From assembly GCA_905182995.1 (NCBI GenBank), contig CAJJDP010000196.1, forward strand, positions 12,197-52,159: DNA of 39,963 nucleotides, in the 5' to 3' direction. The translations under genes and the position numbers were made by a program. The stretch is from Paramecium octaurelia. Taxonomy: Eukaryota; Ciliophora; Oligohymenophorea; Peniculida; Parameciidae. The notes beneath the pieces were generated by a model. The model saw nothing but the letters and a program-made list of their open reading frames with translations, was not told where the DNA came from and did not search any database. How positions within the stretch are numbered: position 1 is the stretch's first letter; each line of letters begins with the position of its first letter. This document shows, in pieces, positions 1-12,111 of the stretch.

Positions 1-1706
1 ATACAAGGATAAATTTTATTCAAGCAATCTTAATGTAATGATTAACATGAAGAATCACTGATTGCAGGAAGTATAACAATCATTATCAGTAATTGGAGTA
101 TCTTTTTTAATATGTTGGTCTTGGTTAGACTCTAATGCCTCATTCACAAAAATTAGGATATCCACATTTGAGGCGCATTTTTAGAAGAAAAATATGCTGT
201 CTGATATTCTTTTATAAAGTGAATGATGTTTAATAATCAGCTTTGATTAATTAGATATTATATCTACACTTCATAAAGTTCTGTAAGCTTTTTCTAAATT
301 TCTTGTTTTTAAGAGCATTAAGTTCCTTTATTCAAAGAACCAGTTTTCTCCTTTCAAATTAATTGAAGTCAATTCAAAATACTTCTGATAGCCAATCATC
401 CTTCAAAAATATTATTATTGATGGGGTCTCATATTGATAACCAAAAATAAAGAGAAGGGTGCCTCAAGCAAAATTATTGGCAAACTCAATTTAAAACATA
501 AAAGTATACGAGAACGAACTTTTAATAGGATGGAAATAGTCAATAAATAGTTAAAACAGGTTTTTTTTTATTTTATTAATTTTTCTAAAAATTCCTAAAT
601 TAATTTACACCTCCTCCTTTTTCGAAAAAATCCTTAACTTCTGTTTAAATCTCTTTCTTTGTTATATAATCTATATATAAATAGATATTCATAGAATTTA
701 ATTAAAATCAATTCTTCTTCCAAATAATCCATCTATTTCACAATATATTCTTTAGAAATGAAATTTTTTTCTAAGATCTTTAAAAAAACAATCAAGAAAA
801 TCTTTCTTAAAGATTCAAATTATCAATAATTATGAATTTTGCATCATAATTCGCTTTTTATAAATCTATTGTTTTTTTAGGCTAACTTAAGACAAATAAT
901 TTTATGAAATTAACAAGGATAATATCAGTAATATAAATTCAATTACAATTATCATTATATTCTAATACTTTGACGCACATTTTTAAATCAAAATTGCCAT
1001 TTAAAAACTCAAAATACAATTTGATTAATTAAATAGTATAATTTGCAAATAGGATTTTATCAAATTAATAACTTAAATACTAATTTGCTTATGGCAGACA
1101 ATATATAGATTAAATTATAATCAAAAATTGTGGAGCTATAAAATTAAACTTCAAATATTGCTCATAGTATCAATCTTTATACCAGAATTACATGAATTGA
1201 ATTTATGGTAAATTTCATCAGAGCCCTTAATAATTTTGTTATCCAAAAATATGTTATAATAATTACTGTTCTTATGTAAAACCAACAAATTGATGGAATC
1301 AGGCAATAATGATTGAGCCTATGGAAAATTAAATTAATTGAGTTAGAAAGCTTGAATTTAATATTATTAAATTCTTACTAGAGCGCATAAAATGTGGATT
1401 ATTAATTTTTGGATAAAATACAATATATGTTAAGAATAGAGATTTGAGATTTTTCTCCATCGCAAATCAGCTTAAAATATCTATAAGGATCAAACCATAA
1501 TTTATAACAAATATTATTTGTCATTTTTAATCCTTGTAAATTATTATATTTTGGTAATTGGATTAGAAGAGAAATTAAAAAGTTAAATTATTTTCATTTA
1601 TTGAGTAACGTTTGGTTTGGTGAAATATTTTACAATAATCTGAAACTAGAATATTTCTCTTAGAAATTTTTATTAAGAATAAAATATTATTTTAATGTAT
1701 TGATTT
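1..1706. other. unassigned AT-rich stretch
   Basis: No domain or convincing gene was found on either strand. On the minus strand an open frame of about 65 codons ends with TGA at 55-57, but it has no start codon and no recognisable motif; it could be the tail of a decayed gene or chance. The part just left of 1707 is the 3' flank of the minus-strand WD40 gene. Confidence 0.4.
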
Positions 1707-2963
1707 TCATTATTCTGTGTATTTCCTAATTTATATTTCTTTTGATAAGTCATCCCAAGTCACCAAATAATTTCCATCATCACTTAAAGACCCAAATATA
1801 GAATTTGTTCCAAATTAGATGATTTACTCAAGTTTAAATTCTCCGTTTTGTATAATTCTTATACAATTGATATATTTATTATGTCTAATCAGCAATAATT
1901 ATTTTGATTTAATATATTATTATGGAAATAAATTATGGCCATCATTACCTTGATTAGGAATAACATCTTTAGTTTTAATGAATTATTTATTTACACTATT
2001 TTTCTCATAGACATACATCGAATTACCCTCTTTAGGTTTAAATGTGAAAATATTATTGTTAATAAAACCTAATCTATGTCCATAACAATCAACATAAATT
2101 TTTTAAACTACAATCCAATTTTTATTTTATTCTGAATACTCGATTAATAATATTAATTTATCCCTTCCACAAGAAATAACTTAATTTTATTAGTCATTTA
2201 AACTTAATGAATAAACAAAATTTTGATGCTCTGTGATTGTTTATGAACAGATCCATTCATTTTGCTTTACTCTAAACTGAATAGTCCTATCATAACTGCC
2301 TGATATAATCAGATCTTCAATTTTATTCACAATTAAACAAGTAATACTATAATTGTGTCCTTTAATTGTTTATGAGCAAACCCATGAATTGTTGTTATTA
2401 ATTGACCAAATTGAAATATTGCCATTATCATCTCCAGATATGAACTAATCAGAATTTTTCATAAAATTTAATGTATTTACACAACCTGGTAGTAGATCTA
2501 ATACTTGAATTTATTTAAACATGTCTTATTTGAATTCATATATGATTATTTAATTAATACATCCAACTGCAACAGTTGAACAATTTTTATTAAAAGCAAA
2601 AGAAAAACAAAATTTCTCCTATTTAATGGAATTATGTTAAATAATTTAATAATTAATTGTCTTTTGATTATATGATTGTGATTGAATATTTTGATCTTAT
2701 TTAAGTTAGAGTTTTGATGAGATTTTTGAACTGATTAAAGGTGTCAATTCTGAAAGGATGATTGATTAAAAGTTGGATTAATAAATAATATGAAATTGAT
2801 TTATTTTTGGTAGTGATTATTGTGATTTAACATTATTAATTGTATTAATTGGGTTATCAAAAATGAATATCTAATCAATCAAATTATATATTTTTATCAA
2901 ATGATTACTAAAATAATTATCATATGTACAACTAATTCTTTCTCCATTTCTTTCATTTAACAT
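1707..2963 (-). CDS. WD40-repeat protein, no zinc-binding N-terminus
   Basis: Read with TAA/TAG as Gln this is one uninterrupted frame of 419 codons (418 aa) from ATG at 2963 to TGA at 1709-1707, with no intron. The first 120 residues or so are low-complexity and Asn/Ser/Gln-rich. The rest is a WD40 propeller: SGDDNGNISIW near residue 174, SGSYDRTIQF near 221, SCGRDKLILLIE near 266 and SDDGNYLVTWD near 397. Such domains are protein-interaction platforms; the partner cannot be inferred. It is clearly paralogous to the plus-strand gene at 8625-10100, sharing SLSLN, the SGSYD blade and the LSDDG-Y-TWD C-terminus, but it lacks that protein's Cys/His-rich start. The upstream frame is open to about 3177 without another ATG, so 2963 is the first usable start. 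The 5' part lies inside a duplicated segment (2527-3871). Confidence 0.85.
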
Positions 2964-3871
2964 TCGATTTTACTTTATAACACTTATTGAATATATATTT
3001 TCTAATTTTATTAAAATTATTATTATCAATATATATTTATTTGATTTGAGATATTTATTACCAAATAATTATACATAAAAGTTAATCTGGACTTTTTAAA
3101 TGATAATTATTTTTTTTTCAAAATATTAAATTAATAATTGAGACGAAGAAATATAAGTGCAAAAAGTTAAATAATTTCAGTGTCATTTTATCTCTCATAA
3201 AATGGGTCTTAATTCATACATTAAGTGATGAGGAGGTTAAACTTAAATGGATAAATTGAATATTCTTATTACTTATCAACGAGCTTATGAATAATAATTA
3301 GGATTTATAGAGCAGTAGGAAAAAATAATGTAAAGTGAAAGATGAGGAAAATGAAGGTTTATGAATCTTAATCTTAGAAAGCACAATATTTGGTCGAATA
3401 GAACTGAGAGAAAAACCTTGAATAGAATGGAAAACCACTAATAACAACAAAAAAAATTGGAGATACTTTATTGTTGTAATTTTTGATGTGGAAGAATTCA
3501 ACTTTTAGCGAAAGGAATATTTGAATATTTTTAAAATCTTATAGTAAGTTTTATTATATTAAATAGAATAATCACATTAACGTATTAAATTTGTCTTTTA
3601 AAATAATACGTCTGTATTTCTATTCTATATGAATTGAAGGCTTCTAAATTTGAAAAAATTTAAATTACATAGCTAAGAAGCAGAGATAACTAAAAAGGAA
3701 AAAGGATATTTAATCAGTTGATGATAAATTAACTTTCTCTAAGCATAATTTGATTTAAATGGTTTTTCCTGTCTTCTTAAATTATAGTTCAATTATTTTA
3801 AGAATAATTTACACAATAAAAAATACAGATTGTAATCAGGATTTTATTTTATAATATTAATAGTGGCATTG
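2527..3871. repeat. diverged direct repeat, left copy (ends at N)
   Basis: This 1,345-bp segment holds the first 437 bp of the WD40 gene plus its upstream flank, and it ends exactly at the single N at 3872. The same sequence restarts at 3873 and ends at the same point (gtggcattg) at 5271. The copies are nearly identical in the coding part and differ by scattered substitutions and small indels upstream, plus a 49-bp insertion in the right copy. The arrangement suggests two overlapping contig ends from different alleles or paralogues. Confidence 0.85.
2964..3871. other. upstream flank of the WD40 gene, no gene seen
   Basis: AT-rich 5' flank with no recognisable coding signal on either strand. 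A short standard-code frame on the minus strand (3298-3501) encodes a low-complexity Leu/Ser/Phe-rich peptide and does not look real. Confidence 0.4.
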
Positions 3872-3872
3872 N
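3872..3872. other. single-N assembly junction
   Basis: One ambiguous base, with directly repeated sequence beginning immediately to its right. It is best read as a contig join and not as an unknown single nucleotide. Confidence 0.85.
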
Positions 3873-4308
3873 TATTTGAATTCATATATGATTATTTAAT
3901 TAATACATCCAACTGCAACAGTTGAACAATTTTTATTAAAAGCAAAAGAAAAACAAAATTTCTCCTATTTAATGGAATTATGTTAAATAATTTAATAATT
4001 AATTGTCTTTTGATTATATGATTGTGATTGAATATTTTGATCTTATTTAAGTTAGAGTTTTGATGAGATTTTTGAACTGATTAAAGGTGTCAATTCTGAA
4101 AGGATGATTGATTAAAAGTTGGATTAATAAATAATATGAAATTGATTTATTTTTGGTAGTGATTATTGTGATTTAACATTATTAATTGTATTAATAGGGT
4201 TATCAAAAATGAATATCTAATCAATCAAATTATTTATTTTATCAAATGATTACTAAAATAATTATCATATGTACAACTAATTCTTTCTCCATTTCTTTCA
4301 TTTAACAT
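3873..4308 (-). pseudogene. 5' fragment of the WD40 gene, frameshifted
   Basis: This matches the first part (about 145 codons) of the 1707-2963 gene, starting from the equivalent ATG at 4308. A single-base deletion near 4230-4245 (compare 2881-2900) breaks the frame, and the fragment stops at the N junction before most of the propeller. If the N is an assembly join, this is a second, possibly defective, version of the same gene and not a separate locus. Confidence 0.6.
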
Positions 4309-5271
4309 TCGATTTTACTTTATAACACTTATTGAATATACATTTTCTAATTTTATTAAAATTATTATAATCAATATATATTTATTTGATTTGAGGTATT
4401 TATTACCAAATAATTATACATAAAAGTTAATCTAGACTTTTTAAATGATAATTATTTTTTTTGTCGAAATATTAATTTAATAAAGAAATATAAGTGCAAA
4501 AAGTTAAATAGTTTCAGTTTTATTTGATCTCTCATAAAATGGGTCTTAATTCATTCATTAAGTGATGAGGAGGTTAAACTTAAATGGATAAATTGAATAT
4601 TCTTATTACTTATTAACGATCTTATGAATAATAATTAGGATTTATAGAGCATTAGGAAAAAATAATGTAAAGTGAGAGATGAGGAAAATGAACGTTTATC
4701 TATCTTAATCTTAGAAAGCATAATACTTGGTCGAATTGATCTGACATATTTAAGAAAACAAGTTTTTAGTTATAGTATGGTTTGATAGGCATAGAGAACA
4801 ACCTTGAATAGAATGGAAAAACACTAATAACAACAAAAAATCTGGAGAAACTGTATTGTTGTAATTTTTGATGTGTAAGAATTCATCTTTTAGCGAAAGG
4901 AATATTTGAATATTTTTAAATTCTAAGAGTAAGTTTCATTATATTAAATAGAATAATCACATTAAAGTATTAAGTTTGTCTTTTAAAATAATACGTTTGC
5001 ATTTCTATTCTATATGAATGGAAGGCTTCTAAATTTGAAAAAAATTTAAATTACATAGCGAGGAAGCAGAGATAACTATAAAGGAAAAAGAATATTTAAT
5101 CAGTTTATGATAAATTAACCAAATTATAAAATTTGAAGAGAGTGTAACTTTATATAAATAGTATTTCCTGTCTTCTTAAATTAATAGTTCAGTTATTTTA
5201 AGAATAATTTACACAATAAGATATACAGATGATAATCAGGATTTTATTTTATAATATTAATAGTGGCATTG
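3873..5271. repeat. diverged direct repeat, right copy (starts at N)
   Basis: This 1,399-bp counterpart of 2527-3871 continues into unique sequence after 5271. Compared with the left copy it has a one-base deletion inside the WD40 coding part, many substitutions upstream, a 49-bp insertion at 4745-4793 and a replaced block near 5115-5165. It may be the other allele, a paralogue or an unmerged assembly overlap. Confidence 0.85.
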
Positions 5272-6200
5272 ATGTATCTCATCAATAAATCATTTTCATT
5301 ACAACATTAATTAGTGAAGAAAGATTAATAATATATTCATCTATGTTTGAGAATTAAATGGATTGTAGTCAGGATCTAACCTAAAAAAAATCATAATTTA
5401 ACTACATTAAATCTATCACTTCCATCTAAATTTCTTCAGATTGTCATTTACCTATATATATATATCCGGCCAGAGGAAATAGTAAACACTATCAAGTGTT
5501 AGACATTTTCCTTTATAATTTTGTGTCTCTCACTTACACTTATTTATCTGTTTCTTTTCAATTTACATTTAGGAAATAAACAGTTATCTGATAGGAGGTT
5601 CTTTAATTTCTCCTATTTCTTATCCTCCAAAACTTTAATGGCAGCATGAAACAATTAGGATGACTGAAGAAAACTCAACAACCATATCTTCATCATAATC
5701 TGAATGATAGAATATGGATTTCGCATGGCCAATAATTGCAATTAAAATTTCTCTGCTCTCCCTAATTAATTTAAAATACTTATATTGCCTGAATTATTTC
5801 TCCTGAAATTTTCAGCTCCCCTTTCTAAATAACTATTGTTTTTATGAATGACTTTTACTGATAAAAATTAGACCTACTTTATCTGCTTAAAATCATGTTA
5901 AGGTAATTTTCTTAACATATCTGCATTTTCAGGTTTTTTCTTGATGAATGGAGTTTTACTAAGTCCAAAAGATAGTACTATAAAAACAAAATTCCCTTTT
6001 GAATCCTTCATCTCTCAAATATTGATCCATTAGGCTTATGTTTTTAAAATAGCAAATTAATTGATTCCTTAGGATATCTCTCTACTTATTCTGTAGCGTA
6101 ATCTTCAAGCAGTGAAACATTAAGAATAAAGATCACCTTCCGAATCCTCTAATTGAAATTCTGACTTAGAGGAAACTAATTATTAATCATATATATATGA
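5272..6200 (-). pseudogene. possible decayed coding region, unidentified
   Basis: Read on the minus strand, several overlapping frames give protein-like stretches that jump frame: an acidic Ser-rich piece (FQLEDSEGDLYSQ) near 6150, EDYATEQVERYPKESINLL near 6070, then a long open frame starting MKDSKGNFVFIV near 6010 and closing near 5430. The jumps suggest frameshift mutations in an old gene. No family is recognised, and chance open frames are possible in this composition. Confidence 0.25.
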
Positions 6201-8624
6201 TGGTAAATTATAATATTGCAAAAAAGATTATTCAAATCTTGATGATTTTTAAAAACATATAATGCAATTCATAACACTCCTTATCAAAATAATTGAACAT
6301 TTTAGTAATGTTTTTGTATTCACTTAAGCCTTCAAAATTTCTTCATAAAGGAGGATTGCAAAAGAAAAAAATATCGGAAAATAGATTATTTGTTATTTTT
6401 ATCATTCAATAGCTTTAAAATGTAATTAAAGTAATTTAATTTAGTCACATTGTTTTATCAGACGTGCTCAAATAACATTACCTTATAATTCATTATTACA
6501 AATACATAATTCTTGCATTAAATAAGTTAATTCAGATTTTATATTAAATATCTATGAAATTTAATATCATCTTTGTTACTATATTAAAATATTATGATCA
6601 AAATAAAATAAATAATATTAAATTTCATTCTTTTTAATTTATTTAGGATGCATTCAACTTAAAATATTAGTTATTGAATATGATTAACAAATAAGATCTA
6701 TAATTAATTATTTTATATTATATTTTTATTCTCTCATTTCATTTATTCTTTTATAACCTCCTTTATTAGATCAAGTTTTAAATCTGCTCGAGCTAATAAT
6801 TCAAAATCTTACCCATTCATTCCTGTGCACATAAAAGCAATTGCTTTACACTCATCATGCCCCATATAGTACCGATACTTGAATTCCTAATTTAACTTCT
6901 CCTACTCCTGTTACTTGCTCTACATCATTTACTTCTACTTCTCAAAAGGTTCCTTCCTCTTCTCAAGATGCTTAAGACTTATGTTTTTGCTGATGTGATG
7001 TTACTTACTTAAGTTATCTAGAGGCATAGGTTTCTCTTGGCAAATCAGGGTTTATTTTGTGTTATTCTAATGGTTAGTTAATTTCTTTTTCTTGATCTGA
7101 TTGTTATGCAATATTTTACATGTAAATATTAATCTTACTAAAGTTTAAGATTAATTTTCAAGATTTAAAAGAAAAATTATTCTATTTATAACCACAATTC
7201 CTTTTCTTTTCTCAGTTCTAAATCTCTGCTTAATTTTCAACTTCAATAACTAATATTTCAAAGCTAAAAGCAAAAGTTGGTAAAACCATAGCCTTTTTTG
7301 GTGGAATCTACTGCGAAAATAATCATAATTCTATACTTAATAAAATATGCGCAATTGTTTGAGATTAACTTCGATATTAATTATCTATACCTTTCTTATA
7401 GAACTAATCGATTAATTATTCTAGAGAAACTTATACAAATAAAAATTCTCCATTATAATATATTATGATTTGATTGATAAGGATTAAGTACTTTCCAATA
7501 GATTAATTTAATGAAGTAAAGATCTTATTTAATTGTTAAGTAATTGCAATGAAGGAGAAGATATTCAAGGGTTTTGGTAAAATTTTGGCTTCTAAAATTC
7601 CTGATCTTAATTCTGTAATTTGGAGATGATACTATTTATTTTCAATCTAAAATATAGTTTGCATTCATATTTAGGTTCCCTATTCAATTGGATAACCTTT
7701 AGAAATAATTAGGAATTTGATTGTTGATAATTACATTGGTTCTATGTTTGAGGGGGTTTCTAAGACATTTCAAGATTTCTAATTTGGTATTTAATATCTT
7801 CAATAAAAGATTTTTATTAAGTGTAAATTAATTTTTTCAGGATATTTAATGAAACTGAAGCTACCAATTATATAGATATACTTATTGTGGTGCATGAGTA
7901 TAAATTAAATACTTTATTTGTATAAAAGATATTGAATAGCTTTAGTAATTTAACAGTTTTAGTCTTTCTAGAAAGTGAAGTAAACATTTACTAGATACAA
8001 GAGCTTAAATAAGGATATGAGACAGAGAAGTTTAGAGACAGCCTAGACTGTTCTTATTTCTTTGATTTACTAATAAAGTTGAAAGAATAGTAAAATTTCA
8101 GCAATGGAACATTTGAAATGCATTTTTATGAAATTCAATGAACTTTTATATACCAATAGATTTAATTCCCCCAGATAATAATTTAGAAAAATTAGGCTTA
8201 AATATGAATTATGCTCACAACTATTGATTTTTCTATTTCGAATGAGGATAGTGGTCTTTCAGGAGTATCATTCACAAGTTGAATTGCTTTCGTTAATAGT
8301 TTTTTTAGAATCTGAGAAGATAGGTTTCATTTCATATATTTCATTCTAGTTTATATGATAAAAAGAATGTTGATTTAATTATAAACAATTTTTAAGATAT
8401 TTAGCAAATTAATTCTTCTCCATAAAAGATGATTAAAAGTAAAAAATGCAAAATTTATTAGATGTCTGCCACTTTGTGGTTATTAATATTATCTGAAAAT
8501 TTCCATTTTGTGAGTTTACAGTATTATTTTATCAATAGAATTTTATTTTAGAGGTTTCACACTCATTTAATTTAATCAATAATAATTCTTAAATATATTA
8601 CTAAAACATTTAATAGAAATAAAA
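6201..8624. other. unassigned; long TGA-free frames, no identified gene
   Basis: On the plus strand a frame of 204 codons runs from ATG 6857 to TGA 7466-7468, beginning with a Leu-rich stretch, and another open stretch ends at TGA 8139-8141 (FNETEATNYIDILIVVHEY). Around 6900 an alternative frame reads as a Ser/Thr/Pro-rich linker (SPTPVTCSTSFTSTSQ), which is typical of protein linkers, so the true frame is uncertain. This may be decayed coding DNA; no family is recognised. The last 100 bp is the short 5' flank of the WD40 gene at 8625. Confidence 0.3.
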
Positions 8625-10100
8625 ATGTAGATTAGATGTACTTAAGCTGATCATCAAAATCAATATATAACAGGTTTTTGCATAGATACTAGATGCCAAA
8701 ATTAAAGACCTTATTGTCATTTTTGTTTGCCTTGTCACGGTTAACATCTTAACAAATTAACGTCACAAGAACTGCTATCTGAATGGATTAAGGAAAGAGT
8801 GCTTTCTGTTCAGAATATTTAAAGCAATGTCTAAGAGTGTAAAATTGCACTTGATAGTCTATTAAATTTGTTCCTTCTTTATAATAACTTTAATATTTCA
8901 TAATTCCCAGAATTAGGACTTTAACAGATTGACTAGTTATTAAAGGGTTTCGGTTAAATAGAAAATTGTGAAGAAAAGTTATTGAAGCCGCTTAAATAAT
9001 CAATAGAATAAATAATATTGATAGTAAAAGAAATACAACAAAATGTATGTAAAAATGATAATTTATAAATTCAACATTTCAATAGAAATAAATAAATTTT
9101 AGAATAGCCTCAGAATTAGAATCTATTAAAACCAAACCTTAATCCATTCACCTTTGACCTTATAAATTAAAATTCAATTACTTAAAATTAACTTTGTTTT
9201 GCTATAGCCTTTAATAAAGATTACTCAATCGTGGCTGCTGGATGTTAAAAGGATATTTAAGTCTTTCAACTTATTTAAGGGGAACTTAATTACATCTAAT
9301 TGTTAAGTGAACATACAAATAATGTAAATACTTTAAATTTCATGAAAAGTACAAATAATTTTGTGTCTGGAAGTGATGATCATTCAATTATAATATGGTT
9401 GAATATTGAAAGGAATTGGTGGATATGTTAATAAAAATTATATGGACATGAAAATTTTATATTATGTCTATTGTTGAACAATAAAGATGATTTAATTATC
9501 TCAGGTAGTTATGATAAAACAATAAGATTTTGGAGAAAATAGGATATATGGTTGTGTTAATAAAAGATATCTGATCATAATAATCAGGTATATTCATTAT
9601 CCTTAAATGAACAGTAAAATAAATTGATTTCTTGTTCACATGATTCACAAATATTGGTGATGGAAAAGGAAAATTTGAATAATAAATGGAGTGTTACTTA
9701 AAAAATACAAGTAGATTAATTTGGAATAAGATTATGCTTTATTAATGATAATTAATTTACATTCACCCCTTATTGTAAAGAATAACTGTATATATATGAA
9801 AAAGAGGAGAATACGAAATCATATAGGAAGACGAAAGAATTTTCAGTGAAATGTGGCTCAAATGAGGATTGTTGTTTTTTTCCATAATAATATATATAAT
9901 CAAAATAAATCCTAATGAATAAGAATGCCAAGAATATTAATTTACTGAAGAAGAAAGAAAATGGTGACTTTATTGTATAATTATCAATTGAATTTGGTAC
10001 TTGTGGTATTTTTGGTTAATTGAGTGATGATGGAGAATATTTGATTACTTGGGATTATGGATCAAAAGAAATACAGATAAGAAAATGCAGAGAATTATGA
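8625..10100 (+). CDS. B-box-like zinc-binding WD40 protein
   Basis: A single uninterrupted frame of 492 codons (491 aa) with many TAA/TAG codons read as Gln, from ATG 8625 to TGA 10098-10100. Residues 5-41 contain a Cys/His array (C5, H10, C19, C24, C31, C34, H38, H41; FCIDTRCQNQRPYCHFCLP), like a B-box zinc-binding module. Residues about 45-200 are predicted to be helical or coiled (SQELLSEWIKERVLSVQ). From about 205 on there is a WD40 propeller: SGSDDHSIIIW near 248, SGSYDKTIRFW near 293, SCSHDSQILV near 336, and LSDDGEYLITWD near 467 just before the end. It probably works as a scaffold joining partners through both modules; the substrate is unknown. Its closest visible relative is the divergently oriented gene at 1707-2963, which lacks the Cys/His module. 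No intron is needed. Confidence 0.88.
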
Positions 10101-10989
10101 ATATTAAAATATTTGAATTATAATAAGTAGTTTTTAATGATATAGTTGTTTAATTTTGAATAACCACTAGTATTAAACTAGTAAAAAATATCATAAATAA
10201 GAAATATTTTAATTAAATGATTAAATCCGATTTTGAGTTTTATAGGTTAATATGACTCTTTACAACATCTTCATTGAATTTAGACACTTAAAGATTCGAG
10301 TCTTCAACATTTAGCAATGCAAACTAACTTTTACAGATAAAAGAAAATTACCAGGAAAATAGGTTTATTTATCAACCATATCTTTAATATAAAAATTCAA
10401 AAAATGTCAAATTATGACTTTTTACTTTTATTCAATCATCATATCTTATTTCCTTAAGTTTTTCATTCTTTTTATGTAAACTATTTACCTACTTTCTTAC
10501 CATATATTGTATTCTCCAAAATAAGTGATTTATAAATAAATATAAAACAAATAACTAAGCTTCATCCATTACCCAACTTTCATTTTCATAATATCCATAT
10601 CCACTAAATTTTGATATTTATTCATAACTTACATCAAGTTAAAAGTTCACTTTATCCCACTCTCTATAGATTCGTGATTACTGAATTGTTATAATATCAA
10701 TTTTAATAAGATATTCCTGCGGAAGATTGATTCATGAACATAATTATGGTTTTTAAACAAAATTAATATACTTGAAATTAAGATTTCCAAAAGGTTTCTT
10801 GTTTTAATTGTTTAAATCTCATTATTTTTAATAGATTCAATAATTCTTTAAAATAGATATTTGTTTGAGCAACAATTCTTTCTATTTGGCATAAGGTCTC
10901 GACATTTTCAAATCTAATTTTCTGATTTTTTATCTATTTGGTTTTAAATTCTGTAGAGATTGCATGGCAGTATATTTGCAAACCCTAAG
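10101..10989. other. unassigned AT-rich stretch
   Basis: No gene is recognised. The right end may include the N-terminal remains of the decayed AGC kinase that becomes readable from about 11000. Confidence 0.35.
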
Positions 10990-12111
10990 AATGCAAGACA
11001 AGCTATCAGTCAATTAAATTTTAAGCTTCGTCTCTTAATAACTTTCAATACCAATTAACTATTATGTAGCTCAACCAGAATTACAATTCAATGTCCTCAT
11101 GAATCCTGGTTTAAAGTTGGAGGCCTTCCTTTCGCAAGCATAACTTGAAACTAAGGTTAGTTTGAAGGATTTCATTTTTTTTGTAGAAAATCATTGTGAG
11201 GAGTTTTTTTTAAGTTTATTTGGTTAACAAAGGCACTGGCAAATTTTATGCTATCTAATTCATTGATAAAGAAATCATCATAGCCAAGAAAAAGCAGTAG
11301 ATAATATTGAATGAAAGAAATATCATGACTATACTTAACAGTCTATTCTTATTACATTTATCATTTGCGTTCGAATCCATACAATTCGTCGTTTTTATTC
11401 CAGAGTTTTGGGAAGGCGGAGAACTATTTTTCTAATTGAAACAAATCAAAGGAATTAGAGAATTATAATACATAGCAGAAATTTGGTTTGTCTGTATTCC
11501 TCCTATTGATTTTAAGGGTCTAAATGAAATTCATTCGACGAACATTTTTATACAGAGAAATTAAACCTGAAAGCATCCTAATGGACATAGAAGGACAATG
11601 TTAGAATTGCAGAGCCTTTAGTTTTGTGGATCTCCTGAAATGCACTTGAAATAAGGAAACTCCTAAACTGTTGATTTTTATTGTTTAAGTGTTTTCCTTT
11701 ATGAATTACTTGCAGATCACCACCTTGCTATTCAACAGACACAAATTAAATATATTAAGATATTTCTCTCCTATAAATTAAGTTTTCCTAATGATGTAAT
11801 ATTTTTCATTAAAATCAAGTTTAATTTATCAAAGAGTTTGAAAGTTTGCTGATACAATCGCTAGATAAAAACGTAAGGCAAAGTTTAGGAGATTCTGAAG
11901 GAATATAAGAGATCTTTCAACATTCTTTTTTTGCTTAAATTGACTTTAAATTACAAATTCCTAAAAGGTTAAACCTCCATTTCCCCCAGATCCTTAATAA
12001 ATGAATTTTGTTGAAAGGAATCATAAAAAGGAGAATAAGATTTTAAGAAAACGATTGCTTCAGATAAAGGTGCAAATTTACCAGCTATTTTGGGTCATCA
12101 TTTTATTATGA
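10990..12111 (+). pseudogene. decayed AGC-family Ser/Thr kinase
   Basis: Joining pieces from different frames gives the order of an AGC-type kinase. An N-terminal region (YYVAQPELQFNVLMNPG, then FVENHCEEFFLSLFG near 11200) is followed, after a frameshift, by GTGKFYAIQFIDKE (11235-11270), ILNERNIMTIL and FWEGGELFFQLKQIKG. After another shift comes YREIKPESILMDIEG (11551 onward), then FYCLSVFLYELLADHHLA (about 11680), and finally a tail KPPFPPDPQQMNF (about 11970) typical of AGC kinase C-termini. Key residues are lost: the AIK lysine is Gln (TAA at 11256-11258), HRD-K-x-x-N reads YREIKPES, so both the catalytic Asp and the Asn are gone, and no DFG is found. With several frameshifts and internal TGAs it cannot encode an active enzyme. 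The start is approximate. Confidence 0.75.

Noticed and set aside
3298..3501. Standard-code minus-strand ORF of 67 codons
   Set aside because: Low-complexity Leu/Phe/Ser peptide, not preserved in the diverged repeat copy, and the standard code does not apply here.
4745..4793. Internal eliminated sequence
   Set aside because: The ends lack flanking TA and the usual inverted end consensus.
5455..5464. Short TA-rich run as a microsatellite or promoter
   Set aside because: Too short and unremarkable in DNA of this composition.
11153..11186. Possible intron (gttagt...tgtag) in the AGC kinase remnant
   Set aside because: The segment reads in frame as part of the conserved N-terminal region (VSLKDFIFFVENHCEE), so it is coding.
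11366..11380. GTTCGAATCC, resembling a tRNA B box
   Set aside because: No A box or cloverleaf could be found around it; it is the codons for FESI within the kinase remnant.
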